Notes: generated by a model from the sequence alone, not told the origin. 64,000 bases of DNA from Fusobacterium sp. (GCA_023662905.1 JAMPIJ010000002.1:59004-123003), one strand, 5' to 3'; shown: positions 34,733 through 46,847, counted from the stretch's first letter. A program made the numbers and translations.

Positions 34733-37700
34733 ATGTCTAACACAAAATATGCAAAACGAGTAACACCAATGGGTATCCCGCATACCAGATTGGATGACTT
34801 ACCTGATCTTATTGAAGTGCAAAAAAAATCGTTTGAGTGGTTCTTAAAAGAAGGTTTGAAAGAAGAATTGCTTTCCTTCTCTCCAGTTAAAGACTACACA
34901 GGCAGATTGGAATTACACTTCTTACCAAACTATACTTTCGACAACGCAAAGTATACAATCGAAGAAGCACGCATCCACGATGCAACTTATGCAAAACAAC
35001 TTCGCGTAATGGTTAGATTAGTTAACCGTGACAGCGGGGAAATTAAAGAACAGGAAGTTTACATCGGTGATATTCCTACAATGACAGACAAAGGTACATT
35101 CATTGTAAACGGTGCGGAACGTGTTATCGTTTCTCAAATCGTACGTTCTCCAGGCGTTTACTTCAAGAGAGAGATCTCTCCTGCCGGAAAACGTTTATAC
35201 AACGCAACAATGATTCCTAACCGTGGTGCATGGTTGAAAATCGAAACAGATTCAAACGACTTAATTTACGTTAAAATCGATAAAAACAGAAAAATCCTTG
35301 CTACAACATTGTTGAAAGCTATGGGTATTACAGTTTCTGAAATGGAATCTTTATTCACTCATTTTGAGTTCTTGAAGAAAACATTGGATAAAGATACAAC
35401 CGAAACAACTGATGACGCATTGATTGAAGTTTACAAAAAACTAAGACCTGGTGATCCTGCATCTGCACAAGGCGGACGTCAAATCTTAGAATCTCGTTTC
35501 TTCGATGAAAAGAAATACGACATCGGTCGTGTAGGTCGTTATAAATTAAATAAAAAATTAAACTTAAATATACCTAAAAACCAAAGAACATTAACAATCC
35601 AAGATATCGTTGCATCAATCGAATACTTGATCAACTTAACTTATGACGAGGGCGTTGTAGACGATATCGACCACTTGGGTAACAGAAGAATCCGTTCAGT
35701 TGGTGAACTCTTGCAAAACCAATTCAGAGTTGGTCTTTCAAGAATCGAAAGAATCGTTAAAGAAAGAATGACTCTTCAAGATTCAGAAACTTTAACTCCG
35801 CTGAACCTCTTGAACACAAAACCGTTGATTGCTTCATTGAAAGAATTCTTCGGAAGTTCACAATTGTCACAGTTCATGGACCAAACTAACCCTCTTGCTG
35901 AATTGACTCACAAAAGACGTATTTCAGCATTAGGCCCTGGCGGTTTGATGAGAGAACGTGCAGGTTTTGCGGTTCGTGACATTCACCCATCTCACTACGG
36001 TCGTATTTGTCCGGTAGAAACTCCGGAAGGTCCGAACGCTGGTTTGATTGGTTCTTTGGCTACTCACGCAAAAGTTAACGACTACGGCTTCATCGAATCC
36101 CCGTTCTTCGTTGTTAAAAACGGGGTTGTAACAGATGAAGTAGTTTATATGACAGCAGACGAAGATGAAAACTACCGTGTTGCTCCGTCAGATATTCAAT
36201 TGAATCCGGACAACAGCATCAAAGCTGAATACGTACCGGTTCGTTACCGTTCAGAATTCACAATGGGCGAATCTAAGAAAGTCGACTACGTTGGGGTTTC
36301 TCCAATCCAGATTATCTCTGTTGCGACATCATTGATTCCGTTCATTGAACACGATGACGCGAACCGTGCATTGATGGGTTCAAACATGCAACGTCAAGCA
36401 GTACCTCTTCTTATCACACAACGTCCGGTTGTTGGTACAGGTCTTGAAGCAAGAGCTGCAAAAGACTCAGGTATGGTTGCTGTTGCTGAATGCGATGGTA
36501 CAGTTACAAGAGTTGTTGGTGAAGAAATTATCATCACTGACCAACAAGGAACTCCACATCTTCACCAATTGATGAAATATGTGAGAAGTAACCAGGATAC
36601 TTGTATTAACCAACGTCCAATCGTTCACGAAGGCGATGTTGTTAAAGCTGGTGACGTAATCGCAGACGGTGCGTCAACTTCACAAGGTGAACTTTCATTA
36701 GGTAAAAACGTTCTCGTAGCGTACATGCCTTGGGAAGGTTACAACTATGAAGACGCGATTTTGTTATCAGAAAGATGCGTACACGATGATATCTTCACAT
36801 CTGTCCACATTGAAAAATTAGAAATCGACGCAAGACAAACAAAACTCGGCCCAGAAGAAATTACACGTGAAATTCCTAACGTTTCAGAAGAAGCTTTGAG
36901 ACACTTGGATGAACGCGGTATTGTTCGTATCGGTGCTAGAGTATTTGCAGACGACATCTTGGTAGGTAAAGTAACACCGAAAGGTGAATCTGAACACCCA
37001 CCTGAAGAAAAATTATTAAGAGCAATCTTTGCTGAAAAAGCAAGAGATGTTAAAGATAACTCATTAAGAGTTCCACACGGTGAAGGCGGCCGCGTACTCG
37101 ACGTTAAAGTATTTGACAGAGAAAAAGGCGACGAACTTCCACCAGGTGCAAACACAGTTATCAGAGTTTACATTGCACAAAAACGTAAAGTTTCTGTAGG
37201 TGATAAACTTTCAGGACGTCACGGTAACAAAGGTATCGTATCAAGAATTCTTCCAAAAGAAGATATGCCATTCTTGCCAGACGGAACACCGGTTGATATA
37301 GTGTTGAACCCACTTGGTGTACCTTCCCGTATGAACGTAGGTCAAACTTACGAATTACTATTAGGTTTGGCTGCTTACTTGACAGGAAACCACTACGAAG
37401 CTCCATCATTCGATGAAAGATACGGCGATAACCAATCAGAAATCGTAACTCGTGAAGAGTTGATGAAAGGTATCAAAGAATCAGGCTGCGATTGGGTACT
37501 TCCATCAGGTAAAGTAAAATTAATCGACGGCCGCACAGGTGAAACATTCGACGAACCTGTTGCAGTTGGTCTTTCATACATCTTGAAACTTGTCCACTTG
37601 GTTGACGACAAAATCCACGCTCGTTCAACAGGTCCTTACTCATTGGTTACACAACAACCTCTCGGTGGTAAGGCACAATTCGGTGGCCAAAGATTCGGGG

Positions 37701-38050
37701 AAATGGAAGTTTGGGCATTGGAAGCTTACGGTGCGGCTTACACTCTTCAAGAGATGTTAACAATCAAATCCGATGACGTTAACGGTAGAAACAGAGCGTA
37801 TGAAGCAATCGTTAAAGGCGACAATATTCCAAGACCGGGTATTCCTGAATCATTCAAAGTACTGGTAAGAGAATTACAAAGTATCGGTTTAGACATAACC
37901 GTTGCCAAAAAAGATGGCATCGAAGTTGACTTAATGACAGATATGGACGATTTAAGAAAAGCTGCTCCACGCAGAACACTTTCTGACATCGATTCAGAAT
38001 TGTTGAACATCAACTTCTTTGAAACACCATCTTCATTAGGTGATTTATAA
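34733..38050 (+). CDS. rpoB: RNA polymerase beta subunit
   Basis: A 1105-residue beta subunit, similar in length to cyanobacterial RpoB (about 1100). The rifampicin-region segment ([31 protein letters not shown]) near residues 380-405 is standard, as are [18 protein letters not shown] and [20 protein letters not shown]. It begins the rpoB-rpoC1-rpoC2 operon. Confidence 0.98.
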   Translation: MSNTKYAKRVTPMGIPHTRLDDLPDLIEVQKKSFEWFLKEGLKEELLSFSPVKDYTGRLELHFLPNYTFDNAKYTIEEARIHDATYAKQLRVMVRLVNRDSGEIKEQEVYIGDIPTMTDKGTFIVNGAERVIVSQIVRSPGVYFKREISPAGKRLYNATMIPNRGAWLKIETDSNDLIYVKIDKNRKILATTLLKAMGITVSEMESLFTHFEFLKKTLDKDTTETTDDALIEVYKKLRPGDPASAQGGRQILESRFFDEKKYDIGRVGRYKLNKKLNLNIPKNQRTLTIQDIVASIEYLINLTYDEGVVDDIDHLGNRRIRSVGELLQNQFRVGLSRIERIVKERMTLQDSETLTPLNLLNTKPLIASLKEFFGSSQLSQFMDQTNPLAELTHKRRISALGPGGLMRERAGFAVRDIHPSHYGRICPVETPEGPNAGLIGSLATHAKVNDYGFIESPFFVVKNGVVTDEVVYMTADEDENYRVAPSDIQLNPDNSIKAEYVPVRYRSEFTMGESKKVDYVGVSPIQIISVATSLIPFIEHDDANRALMGSNMQRQAVPLLITQRPVVGTGLEARAAKDSGMVAVAECDGTVTRVVGEEIIITDQQGTPHLHQLMKYVRSNQDTCINQRPIVHEGDVVKAGDVIADGASTSQGELSLGKNVLVAYMPWEGYNYEDAILLSERCVHDDIFTSVHIEKLEIDARQTKLGPEEITREIPNVSEEALRHLDERGIVRIGARVFADDILVGKVTPKGESEHPPEEKLLRAIFAEKARDVKDNSLRVPHGEGGRVLDVKVFDREKGDELPPGANTVIRVYIAQKRKVSVGDKLSGRHGNKGIVSRILPKEDMPFLPDGTPVDIVLNPLGVPSRMNVGQTYELLLGLAAYLTGNHYEAPSFDERYGDNQSEIVTREELMKGIKESGCDWVLPSGKVKLIDGRTGETFDEPVAVGLSYILKLVHLVDDKIHARSTGPYSLVTQQPLGGKAQFGGQRFGEMEVWALEAYGAAYTLQEMLTIKSDDVNGRNRAYEAIVKGDNIPRPGIPESFKVLVRELQSIGLDITVAKKDGIEVDLMTDMDDLRKAAPRRTLSDIDSELLNINFFETPSSLGDL

Positions 38051-38105
38051 TCAAGAGGGGGAAATTTTCCCCCTATCTTCACGAATTTAAAAGGAGAAAA
38101 TAAAA

Positions 38106-39815
38106 TTGACTACAAGTATTGATTATTTTGACTATATACGAATAAGTATCGCGTCACCAGACCGCATACTTAAATGGTCGTACGGTGAAGTCACAAAACC
38201 GGAAACAATTAACTACCGTACGTTAAAACCGGAAAGAGATGGTTTATTCTGCGAAAGAATTTTCGGGCCAACAAAGGACTGGGAATGCTATTGCGGTAAA
38301 TATAAACGTGTAAGACATAAAGGTATCATCTGCGAACGCTGCGGTGTAGAAGTTACAGATTCAAAAGTAAGACGTCAAAGAATGGGACACATTAAACTTG
38401 CTGCTCCTGTTTCTCACATCTGGTTCTTAAAAGGTATCCCATCATATCTTGGTTTACTTTTAGATATGACGTTGAAAGATTTGGAACAAGTAATCTACTT
38501 CAACAGCTACGTTGTACTTGACGGCGCAGAAAGCCCTTACAGAAGATTACAATTAATCACAGAAGAAGAATACGATGATTACATTTCTGAAAACGAAGAA
38601 ACCGAATTAAAAGTAGGTATCGGTGCAGAAGCAATTAAAGAACTTCTCGGTGAATTAGATATCCACACACTTGCAGAAGAAATCCGTTCAGAACTTGAAA
38701 TGGGTGTAACTTCTGTACAAAAGAAAAGTAAATTAATCAAGAGATTAAGATTATTAGATTCATTAATCACATCAGAAACTGATCCAACCTGGATGGTAAT
38801 GGATGTACTTCCTGTAACTCCTCCAGATCTTCGTCCGATGGTACAATTGGACGGCGGACGTTTCGCAACTTCTGACTTGAACGACTTATACAGACGTGTA
38901 ATCAACAGAAACAACCGTTTACAAAGACTTTTGGAAATGGGCGCTCCTGAAATCATCGTCAGAAACGAAAAACGTATGTTGCAAGAAGCAGTAGACGCAT
39001 TGATTGATAACGGCCGTCGCGGAAGAACCGTTGTTGGCCCTAACAACAGAGCGTTGAAATCATTATCTAACATTATCGAGGGTAAACAAGGTCGTTTCCG
39101 TCAAAACTTGTTGGGTAAACGTGTTGACTACTCAGGTCGTTCAGTTATCGTTGTAGGTCCGCAATTGAAACTTAACCAATGCGGTCTTCCGAAAGAAATG
39201 GCAATTGAGCTATTCAAGCCTTTCGTTGTAAATAAATTAATAGAAAGAGGACATGTACAAAATATCAAATCTGCAAAGAAAAAGATTGAAAGATCAGATG
39301 CAGATGTATGGGATATTTTAGAAGAGGTAATCGACGGACACCCGGTAATGTTGAACCGCGCACCGACCTTGCACAGATTAGGTATTCAAGCATTTGAACC
39401 GAAATTGGTAGAAGGCCGCGCAATTCAACTTCACCCGTTGGTATGTACAGCGTTCAACGCCGACTTCGACGGTGACCAAATGGCTGTTCACGTTCCGCTT
39501 TCAATCGAAGCGCAAACAGAAGCTAGAATGTTAATGTTAGCTACTAACAACATCCTTGCTCCTGCAAACGGTAAACCAATCATCACTCCAACTCAGGACA
39601 TGGTCTTAGGTATGTACTACTTAACAATCATCAAAAAACCTGATATGGAACCAAAAGGTTACTTCTACAACTTCCAAGACGCAATTTCAGCACTCGAAGT
39701 TGGCGTAATCGAACTTCACGACAAAATCGTCGTAAGAGATGAAAAAGGTGAAAGAATTGAAACTACAGCAGGAAGAATCATATTCAACGAAGCTGTGAAG
39801 AATGCACTTGCATAA
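38106..39815 (+). CDS. rpoC1: RNA polymerase gamma subunit (N-terminal part of beta-prime)
   Basis: A 569-residue protein equal to the N-terminal half of bacterial beta-prime, as in Cyanobacteria. The zinc-binding site ([20 protein letters not shown]) and the catalytic Mg-binding [12 protein letters not shown] are both present. Translation starts at TTG (38106), 8 bp after AAAGGAG. It ends cleanly and rpoC2 follows after 21 bp with its own ribosome site, so the split is a true gene division, not a frameshift. Confidence 0.96.
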   Translation: MTTSIDYFDYIRISIASPDRILKWSYGEVTKPETINYRTLKPERDGLFCERIFGPTKDWECYCGKYKRVRHKGIICERCGVEVTDSKVRRQRMGHIKLAAPVSHIWFLKGIPSYLGLLLDMTLKDLEQVIYFNSYVVLDGAESPYRRLQLITEEEYDDYISENEETELKVGIGAEAIKELLGELDIHTLAEEIRSELEMGVTSVQKKSKLIKRLRLLDSLITSETDPTWMVMDVLPVTPPDLRPMVQLDGGRFATSDLNDLYRRVINRNNRLQRLLEMGAPEIIVRNEKRMLQEAVDALIDNGRRGRTVVGPNNRALKSLSNIIEGKQGRFRQNLLGKRVDYSGRSVIVVGPQLKLNQCGLPKEMAIELFKPFVVNKLIERGHVQNIKSAKKKIERSDADVWDILEEVIDGHPVMLNRAPTLHRLGIQAFEPKLVEGRAIQLHPLVCTAFNADFDGDQMAVHVPLSIEAQTEARMLMLATNNILAPANGKPIITPTQDMVLGMYYLTIIKKPDMEPKGYFYNFQDAISALEVGVIELHDKIVVRDEKGERIETTAGRIIFNEAVKNALA

Positions 39816-39836
39816 TTAATTGAGGAAACATAAAAC

Positions 39837-42800
39837 ATGGAAACAACATACACTAATACAAAAAAATCTATTGAATTCATCAACAAACAGATGGATAAAA
39901 AAGGTTTGAATAAATTGTTGGCTCAAATCTATTTGGAATTCGGCGGCGCAAAAACTGCAGAACTCGCAAACAGCTTGAAAAACTTGGGCTACAAATATGC
40001 AACAAGATCCGGTGTAACAATTTCAATTAACGACCTTTCAGTTCCTGCTGTAAAAAAAGAACTTTTACAAGAGGCAGAAGCTGAGATTGAAAAATCAACA
40101 AACCGTTATTTGAAAGGTGAAATCACCGAGGTAGAAAGATATACAAAGGTTATCGACACCTGGTCTGAAACAACATCAAAATTGACAGCACAGGTAATCG
40201 AAAACTTCGACAGATTGAATCCGGTATATATGATGGCATTCTCCGGTGCGAGAGGTAACGTATCACAGGTATCACAATTGGTTGGTATGCGTGGTTTGAT
40301 GGCTGACGCACAAGGTCAAATCATCGACTTGCCTATTAAATCAAACTTTAAAGAAGGCTTGTCCGTAACAGAATACATCATTTCATCATACGGTGCGCGT
40401 AAAGGTCTGGTAGATACAGCGTTGAAAACAGCTGACTCCGGTTACTTAACAAGACGTTTGGTTGACGTTGCACAAGACGTTATCATCCGCGACGTTGACT
40501 GCCACACTACAAAAGCAATCAACATGAAACCGATTATGGACGGTGATCAAGTTATCGTTCCGTTAATCGACAGATTGCTTGGTAGAACAATCGCTGAAGA
40601 TATCGTTGACGCTAACGGAAACGTAATTGTTCCAAACGGCACAACAATGAACCGTGATGATATCCAAAAAGTTGAAAAAGCAAAATTAAACTTAACAGAA
40701 TTAAGAGTTCGTTCAGGTTTAACTTGCGGACTTGAATACGGTATTTGCCAAAAATGCTACGGCTGGGCAATGACGACCCAAAAACCTGTAGATATCGGTG
40801 AAGCAATCGGTATTATCGCAGCACAATCAATCGGTGAACCTGGTACACAGCTTACAATGAGAACATTCCACACCGGTGGTGTATTCAAAGGTTCAGGAGC
40901 TATGAAATCAGTAGACGCGAACCTCGCCGGTGAAGTTATCTCTGACGTTAAAACAAGAGAATTGAGAACACGTCACGGGGATATCGTTCAAGTTTCTAAC
41001 TACGAAGCAGATATCGAAGTTAAAGGCGAAAAACGTTCTGAAAAATACCACATTCCAGCTGGTTCAAAAGTATTCTTCAAAAACGGTATGAAAGTTGAAA
41101 AAGGCTTCAAACTTGCTGAATACGAACCGGTATCATCTGGAGATGGTTCACGTTTGACAGAAAAAGCTACAAAAGATATTACAACCGACTTGAGCGGTGA
41201 AGTTATATTTGAAGATTTCGTTGCTGACGAAAAGAAAGACAGACAAGGTAACATTTCAAGAACAACTAACAAACAAGGTATCATCTGGGTATTAGGCGGC
41301 GACGTTTATAACCTCCCGGGCGGTTCAAAAGTTCTTGTTAAAGACGGTCAAAAAATCAAAGCCGGCGAAAAACTTGCTGAAACTCTAACAATCTCTGAAC
41401 ACAGCGGTGAAGTTAGATTCGGTGAAGACTTGGTTGTTGAAAAAGTTGACTTCGAAGGCAAAAAAATCAACAAAATTGTTCAAGGTAAAGAAATTACAAT
41501 CGTTATCGCGTCAATCGTTCCTGGTAACGCAACATTTGAACAAACTAAAAAAGAACAAATCTGGACAGTTCCAACTACCGGCGAAAAATACATCGTTAAA
41601 GCTCCTGTTGACACAACAGTAGAAAACGGTATGATTATTGCCGAATTAATCGACGAAGATTGCGTAGTTTCATCATCAGGTGAAATCCGTTATGTTGACG
41701 TTGAAGTTGATGAAAACCAAATCATCACAAAACCTGGTAAAGTAATCTTCATTCCTGAAGAAATTCACCAAATCAATAAAGACTCAGCGCTTAAAATGGT
41801 TGAAAACGGAACACAGGTTACAGCTGGTACTGAAATCGTCAAAGATATCTACTGCCACTTAGACGGTATCGTAGAATTCAAAGAATACAACGACGTAATC
41901 CACGAAATCACAATCCGTCCAGGTTCAATCCATACACTAGCAAGTGTTTCTGAATTGAAAGTTGACGAGGGCGAAGTTGTTAAAAAAGGTACAGTCATCG
42001 CAGATGGTATCAAAGCAACTGAAACTTCAATCGTTACAATTATGGATTCAAGCCTTGACGATTTAGATATCGACGATTTGGACGAAGAAATTGATTCAAC
42101 ATTGTCACTCGATGAAGATTCAATCTCTAACCAACCAATCCAAATCCTCGTAAGACCAGTTCAAGTATTGGATGTTCAACAAAGAGATGTTTCAATCAAA
42201 TTTGATACAACAGACAGCTTGATTGATATCGTAAATGTTACACAATTACAATACAAAGATGGCGCAAGAGTAAGAAACCTCGACGGTTCAACAATTACAA
42301 GAACAAGCTTAGTTCTTCAAATGCAAGGCTACCTCTCACACCTCAAAGGTATGGTAGAAATTGACGAACAAAACAACTTGAGAATCGTTGTACTTGAAAA
42401 CTTAATCGTTCGTCGTGAAGTTGACAGCAGTTCTAAATTGATGACATCAATGCAAACAGAACTTCTTGTTAAAGATGGCCAAGTAATCGACGCTAAAACT
42501 CCAGTTGCAAAAACTCAAGTTCTTGCAATCGAAGACGGTGTAGCTTCAATGAAAGGAATGAGCGAAGACGCAAGAAGACTTCTTCTTACAAGCGATACAT
42601 TCGAAACAACAGTTGCAGTAAAAGGCAAAGCAGTTGTTTCTAAAGGCGACTTTGTAAGAATGGATAGCGTAATCGCAGAAAGCGGCGAAAGAACTGAAGT
42701 TTCAGGTCAAGTAATCGCAGTTAACAAAGGCGAAGTTACAATCAGAACAGGCCGTCCTTACTTAATCAGCCCTGGTACAATGTTACAGGTTGATAGCGGC

Positions 42801-43721
42801 GCACTTGTTCTTCGCGGTGATAACATTGCGACACTGGTATTTGAAAGACAAAAAACAGGTGACATCGTACAAGGTCTTCCGCGTGTAGAAGAACTTCTTG
42901 AAGGTCGTAAACCGAAAGACTGCGCAATCCTTGCTGAAGAAGAAGGTATTGCAGAAATCGTTACAGATGAAGACTTACCAAGACTTTACATCGTTAACGA
43001 AAACGGTAGAACTGAAATCAAATACACAGTAGATTCAAATATTATCGTTAATAACAAACAAAAAATCAGCAAAGGTCAGCCATTAACAAGCGGTCCTTTG
43101 AACCCGCAAGACGTAATCAGACTTTGCGGTCCTGAAGCTGCTCAACAATACCTAGTAGACGAAGTACAACGTGTATACCGTTCACAAGGTGTAGAAATCG
43201 CAGACAAACACATCGAAATCATCGTAAGACAAATGACTAAGAAAGTTAAAGTTCTTGAAAGCGGTGATACAACATTGTTGCCAGGCGATTATGTTGAACT
43301 TCAAACGTTTGAAAAAGCGAACGAAGAAGCTATCGAAGCTGGTAAAAACCCTGCAACTTGCGAATACCAATTGCTTGGTATTACAAAAGCTTCATTGAAA
43401 ACAGACAGCTTCATTTCATCAGCATCTTTCCAAGAAACAACCAAAATCTTAACAGAAGCGGCTGTAGAAGGTAAGAAAGACTTGTTGAGAGGTTTGAAAG
43501 AAAACGTAATTATCGGTAGATTAATCCCTGCCGGTACAGGTTTCCACCACTTAACAAATTCAGATGAAGAAAAAGAACGTGAAGAACGTAAACGCGCAGT
43601 TGCTCAACGAAACCAAGCAAGAAAACCATCAGCGATTTTGGAAGAAATCGAAGGTATGTTCGGAACTCCAGACTTTGCGATGGATGAAAACGAAAACGAA
43701 GACGACGATATGATCGAATAG
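39837..43721 (+). CDS. rpoC2: RNA polymerase beta-prime subunit (C-terminal part)
   Basis: A 1294-residue protein equal to the C-terminal half of beta-prime. The trigger-loop region reads [23 protein letters not shown] ([18 protein letters not shown]). Residues about 370-1000 form a large insertion of repeated beta-rich sandwich-barrel units (for example [18 protein letters not shown] and [18 protein letters not shown]). That matches the SI3 insertion known in cyanobacterial beta-prime. The C-terminal jaw/dock [18 protein letters not shown] follows. Confidence 0.96.
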   Translation: METTYTNTKKSIEFINKQMDKKGLNKLLAQIYLEFGGAKTAELANSLKNLGYKYATRSGVTISINDLSVPAVKKELLQEAEAEIEKSTNRYLKGEITEVERYTKVIDTWSETTSKLTAQVIENFDRLNPVYMMAFSGARGNVSQVSQLVGMRGLMADAQGQIIDLPIKSNFKEGLSVTEYIISSYGARKGLVDTALKTADSGYLTRRLVDVAQDVIIRDVDCHTTKAINMKPIMDGDQVIVPLIDRLLGRTIAEDIVDANGNVIVPNGTTMNRDDIQKVEKAKLNLTELRVRSGLTCGLEYGICQKCYGWAMTTQKPVDIGEAIGIIAAQSIGEPGTQLTMRTFHTGGVFKGSGAMKSVDANLAGEVISDVKTRELRTRHGDIVQVSNYEADIEVKGEKRSEKYHIPAGSKVFFKNGMKVEKGFKLAEYEPVSSGDGSRLTEKATKDITTDLSGEVIFEDFVADEKKDRQGNISRTTNKQGIIWVLGGDVYNLPGGSKVLVKDGQKIKAGEKLAETLTISEHSGEVRFGEDLVVEKVDFEGKKINKIVQGKEITIVIASIVPGNATFEQTKKEQIWTVPTTGEKYIVKAPVDTTVENGMIIAELIDEDCVVSSSGEIRYVDVEVDENQIITKPGKVIFIPEEIHQINKDSALKMVENGTQVTAGTEIVKDIYCHLDGIVEFKEYNDVIHEITIRPGSIHTLASVSELKVDEGEVVKKGTVIADGIKATETSIVTIMDSSLDDLDIDDLDEEIDSTLSLDEDSISNQPIQILVRPVQVLDVQQRDVSIKFDTTDSLIDIVNVTQLQYKDGARVRNLDGSTITRTSLVLQMQGYLSHLKGMVEIDEQNNLRIVVLENLIVRREVDSSSKLMTSMQTELLVKDGQVIDAKTPVAKTQVLAIEDGVASMKGMSEDARRLLLTSDTFETTVAVKGKAVVSKGDFVRMDSVIAESGERTEVSGQVIAVNKGEVTIRTGRPYLISPGTMLQVDSGALVLRGDNIATLVFERQKTGDIVQGLPRVEELLEGRKPKDCAILAEEEGIAEIVTDEDLPRLYIVNENGRTEIKYTVDSNIIVNNKQKISKGQPLTSGPLNPQDVIRLCGPEAAQQYLVDEVQRVYRSQGVEIADKHIEIIVRQMTKKVKVLESGDTTLLPGDYVELQTFEKANEEAIEAGKNPATCEYQLLGITKASLKTDSFISSASFQETTKILTEAAVEGKKDLLRGLKENVIIGRLIPAGTGFHHLTNSDEEKEREERKRAVAQRNQARKPSAILEEIEGMFGTPDFAMDENENEDDDMIE

Positions 43722-43743
43722 CCGTCTGTCGCTTACAATAAAT

Positions 43744-43773
43744 AAAAAAGCCCCTTTTAAAGGGGCTTTTTTT
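43744..43773. terminator. Bidirectional terminator after rpoC2
   Basis: AAAAAAGCCCC/GGGGCTTTTTT hairpin, also ending pilin 5. The same core sequence recurs at 45181-45210. Confidence 0.9.
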
Positions 43774-43774
43774 A

Positions 43775-44713
43775 TTAGCGGTTAATACACCAGACGAGAC
43801 CACCGTTATGTGCAAATGGGTACACAGAACCAAAACCAAGACTAACATGCCAATTTTTCTCAGAATCAAAAATGGTTGAAGATTGATAACCGTGATCGCC
43901 AAGATTTTCTTTACCAAATAATGGTGCGTTTACCCCCATAGCCATAAGTTCTTCACGATTAGGAAGCCGTGCATTATCAAAATCCTCACGGCAAGATCTT
44001 TGCGCTTGTACTAATGGAAGATCCACATCAGCAGATGATCTGACAACGGGAACCGGTGAAACTACCACACTATCAGATGGATAGAATGCCGTTATTATCC
44101 CTATATCTTTCCCAAAAGTATTCGGCCCCTTGGTTCCATTCAAGTCATAAACAAAATTGGCACACATTTTCTTTTGCAGATTAAACGATGCCGTTTCTCC
44201 CATTGCGGCCTGACAATTCGGATTATAGTATACGAGTATACTTTCGCCATTCGCGGTTTCAAATGCAGCGGCCTTAACATCTTTGAACGCCATTGCTTGA
44301 ACAATAGAACCATTATAAGAAATAGAACCGCCAAACATAGCATTGTAATCCTTGAGCGTTTTAATATTATCAAGACTCAAATTGCCCTGTGTTGTCGCCG
44401 TTGTTATTTTTGTTGGAATACCGCAATCTTCAAGGTTATCCGAACAAATGTTGTTAATTTTTAAAACCTTAGATAAGCCTGCCGTAATAAATGTTTCAGC
44501 GGCTGTATCAGTTGTTGAGTCAAGGGTTCCATACCCATTTAATGCAGGCATCAAAGCAATCGCCTGACTGAACCGTGCATAAAGTGCTTTTCGTTGCGTG
44601 TTCCAAGTCCGTTCGTTGATGTTGCCGGTAAGACTCGGCAAAGTAATTGCGGCGACGACACCGATAATTGTTAATGACAGGAGTATCTCCGCCATAGTAA
44701 ATGCTTTTTTCAT
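43775..44713 (-). CDS. Pilin-like protein 5, without a G run
   Basis: A 312-residue member started at the ATG with AAAGGATTGATT (44711-44713). The leader is the minimal MKKA before FTMAEILL, so this copy cannot phase-vary by the G-run mechanism. Body blocks YDLNGTKGPNTFGKDIGI and RLPNREELMAMGVN are kept; the end is GGLVWCINR, diverged from the usual VRCVKR. Its first 130 bp of body are nearly identical to those of pilin 6. Confidence 0.83.
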   Translation of the reverse strand: MKKAFTMAEILLSLTIIGVVAAITLPSLTGNINERTWNTQRKALYARFSQAIALMPALNGYGTLDSTTDTAAETFITAGLSKVLKINNICSDNLEDCGIPTKITTATTQGNLSLDNIKTLKDYNAMFGGSISYNGSIVQAMAFKDVKAAAFETANGESILVYYNPNCQAAMGETASFNLQKKMCANFVYDLNGTKGPNTFGKDIGIITAFYPSDSVVVSPVPVVRSSADVDLPLVQAQRSCREDFDNARLPNREELMAMGVNAPLFGKENLGDHGYQSSTIFDSEKNWHVSLGFGSVYPFAHNGGLVWCINR

Positions 44714-44861
44714 AATCAATCCTTTCATAATTCAACCTTAAAAGTATCATTTCACACTTATTATTCTAACACATTGTAATACTTTGCACAATACTTCTCT
44801 CACAAAAAAGTAGTGTTTTTGTAAAAAAATATCACATATTATTAGAAAAAGGCGGTTGATA

Positions 44862-45182
44862 GTGAAAGACTATAAAAAAATTCTTAGACATAATCTAAAA
44901 GAAAGACGCAAGGCACTAGGCTTAACGCAGTATGAACTGGCTGAAAAGCTTAATGTTGAAGACAAATATATTAGCAGGTTGGAAACAGGAACCTCTACGC
45001 CATCATTTGCACTTTTAGAAACGCTGTCAAAAGTTCTAGAAACAGATATGGCAGCATTATTTGCCACCGAAGATTCATCTACAAAAGAAGAACTTATTAA
45101 AAATATAAACAAACAACTTGCACGAGCAAATACAGAAGATTTAAAAATTATCACAAAAATGATTACCGGTGTTTTACAATAA
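44862..45182 (+). CDS. XRE-family helix-turn-helix regulator
   Basis: A 106-residue protein starting at GTG (44862), 6 bp after AAGGCGG. An HTH_3 domain fills the first 65 residues: LKERRKALGLTQYELAEKLN and VEDKYISRLETGTSTPSFAL. A helical tail follows. It is divergent from pilin 5 and convergent with pilin 6, so it may regulate one or both. It is the only regulator beside the pilin cassettes. Confidence 0.87.
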   Translation: MKDYKKILRHNLKERRKALGLTQYELAEKLNVEDKYISRLETGTSTPSFALLETLSKVLETDMAALFATEDSSTKEELIKNINKQLARANTEDLKIITKMITGVLQ

Positions 45183-45210
45183 AAAAAGCCCCTTTTAAAG
45201 GGGCTTTTTT
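45181..45210. terminator. Bidirectional terminator between the XRE gene and pilin 6
   Basis: AAAAAAAGCCCC/GGGGCTTTTTT hairpin, nearly identical to the one at 43744-43773, suggesting the pilin cassette was copied together with its terminator. Confidence 0.9.
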
Positions 45211-45211
45211 A

Positions 45212-46199
45212 TTAACGTTTTACACAAATAGCCCAAGTATTGGCAATAGCAGAAGTGCGGTTATACGCATAAGCCCCAGAGGTCGCTGAGACCTGCCAAA
45301 GCTTATTATTCACTGCAGCTGAACCTGTTGCAATATTATTTATACTAAACCCAAGAAGTTTTTTATTAATCTGCAAAGATATAGCTTCATAAACATTAGG
45401 CAAACGATATTCATCGCCTTCCTGACGGCAGTAAGGAGAAATTTCTCCGAATTTTACAGAACTTACATCAGTAACCTTATTGCGAGGCATTGGAGCCGCT
45501 AGCACAGAATCTACTGGGTAAAAAACAGACATAAAGCCGATATCTTTACCAACTGTATTAGGGCCTTTCTTTCCATTAAGATCATAAATAAAATTCAAAC
45601 ACACTTTCGGGTAGTAAACAAAATAATCCTCTTCATTCATATTAAATTCACATTCTGTTGTATAATAAAGCGCTACACTCTCACCATTTTGCGTTTCGAA
45701 AGCTGCTGCTTTAGTATCCGGATGTGAATAAGACTTAGAGCCAAAAGACATTACGTGTAAACTGGCATTGAGTTCTGAAAGCTTTGTCGGGAAGTTGAAC
45801 TTGGTGCCTCCATTCAATGGAATAATTGTTTCTGAAAGACCACAATCAGTAAGGTTCTCTGAATCGCAAATGTTATTAATTTTGAGAACTTTAGAAAGTG
45901 CAGAAGTAACAAATGTTTCAGCAGCATTATCTTCAACAAGATTGCCATCCTCATCCTCTAAAACTGTGCCATAACCATTAAGTGATGGCATAAGCGAAAT
46001 TGCTTGCGACATGCGTGCATAAAGCGCTTTTCGTTGCGTGTTCCAAGTCCGTTCGTTGATGTTGCCGGTAAGACTCGGCAAAGTAATTGCAGCGACGACA
46101 CCGATAATTGTTAATGACAGAAGTATCTCCGCCATAGTAAACGCACCTAAGAGAGGCCCCCCCCCCCCCTGTCAAAATGTTCATAAGTTTCTGTTTCAT
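45212..46199 (-). CDS. Pilin-like protein 6, out of frame at its G run (phase OFF)
   Basis: The ATG at 46197-46199 (ribosome site AGAAAGGATTAATT) begins MKQKLMNILT and reads a 13-G run. It then goes out of frame for about 60 codons. The pilin frame is complete from MAEILLSLT (46135) to the end WAICVKR. With 12 G the leader would be MKQKLMNILT, four Gly, PLLGA, the same design as pilin 2. Body blocks YDLNGKKGPNTVGKDIGF and YRLPNVYEAISLQINKK are kept. No in-frame ATG with a ribosome site exists downstream. Confidence 0.82.
46157..46169 (-). repeat. Poly-G tract (13 G) in the pilin 6 leader, out of frame
   Basis: Thirteen C on the plus strand, the longest run here. Loss of one G would restore the 12-G ON state. 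Confidence 0.85.
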
Positions 46200-46222
46200 A
46201 ATAATTAATCCTTTCTGTACAT

Positions 46223-46251
46223 ATTATGAACCATGTTACAAATTTAGTCAA
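46223..46251 (-). promoter_or_regulatory. Conserved pilin-family promoter (pilin 6)
   Basis: On the minus strand TTGACT (46246-46251), 17-bp spacer containing AACATG, CATAAT (46223-46228). Confidence 0.7.
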
Positions 46252-46289
46252 GTTATTTACTTATTACATAAAAGTATTAAAATAGAATT

Positions 46290-46847
46290 ATGAAGAGAAT
46301 GCTAACGAGTTTATTAATAGCCTTTATGGCAGGTTCCGCGGTTATGGCAGAGGACGATTTGTGGGGAAACTTCGGCGATATAAATTTCTATAATACTGAC
46401 AAACAAACGGCTGTAAGCGATGAACAGTTTGACAAGACAGTAGAAAACGTTAAATCAAAAAAGCGTAAGCCGCTATTTGGCCCTAAAGAACCTAAAAAAA
46501 TGAAAGGTGAAAGCTATCAACAGAGTAACGAAACAGAGATTATCAGCGGGATTGAAAAAGAAACACCGGTGCTAAGAGTTCCGTATGAGTTGAAGAAGTT
46601 AGATGGCGGAACATTACCTATCGGTCATTATCAGGCTGTCTTTGAAAAAGACAACGACGGGTTTGTGACGATGAAACTTTATCAGGCGCACTATATGGTT
46701 GCGCAATATCCGGCAGAAGAAACCGAAGAGGATCTTTTTGACGAACATATAAACTATTTAACGCTAGATGATTTTGATGAAACAAAAGTCAAAATCAATT
46801 ATGGTTCAATGGATTTCAACGCGTTTGCGATTGTAGATAAAAAATAA
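46290..46847 (+). CDS. Secreted protein of unknown function
   Basis: A 185-residue protein with a signal peptide (MKRMLTSLLIAFMAGSAVMA, cleavage before EDD). The mature part is acidic, with a Lys-rich stretch near residues 53-68 and beta-like segments (LPIGHYQAVFEKDNDGFVTMKLYQAHYMVAQYP). No family is recognised. It stands alone and diverges from pilin 6. Confidence 0.65.
   Translation: MKRMLTSLLIAFMAGSAVMAEDDLWGNFGDINFYNTDKQTAVSDEQFDKTVENVKSKKRKPLFGPKEPKKMKGESYQQSNETEIISGIEKETPVLRVPYELKKLDGGTLPIGHYQAVFEKDNDGFVTMKLYQAHYMVAQYPAEETEEDLFDEHINYLTLDDFDETKVKINYGSMDFNAFAIVDKK

Noticed and set aside
45212..46135. Pilin 6, and likewise pilins 3 and 4, as pseudogenes
   Set aside because: The only defect is the length of the G run. 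The rest of each gene is intact, which fits a reversible OFF state better than decay.
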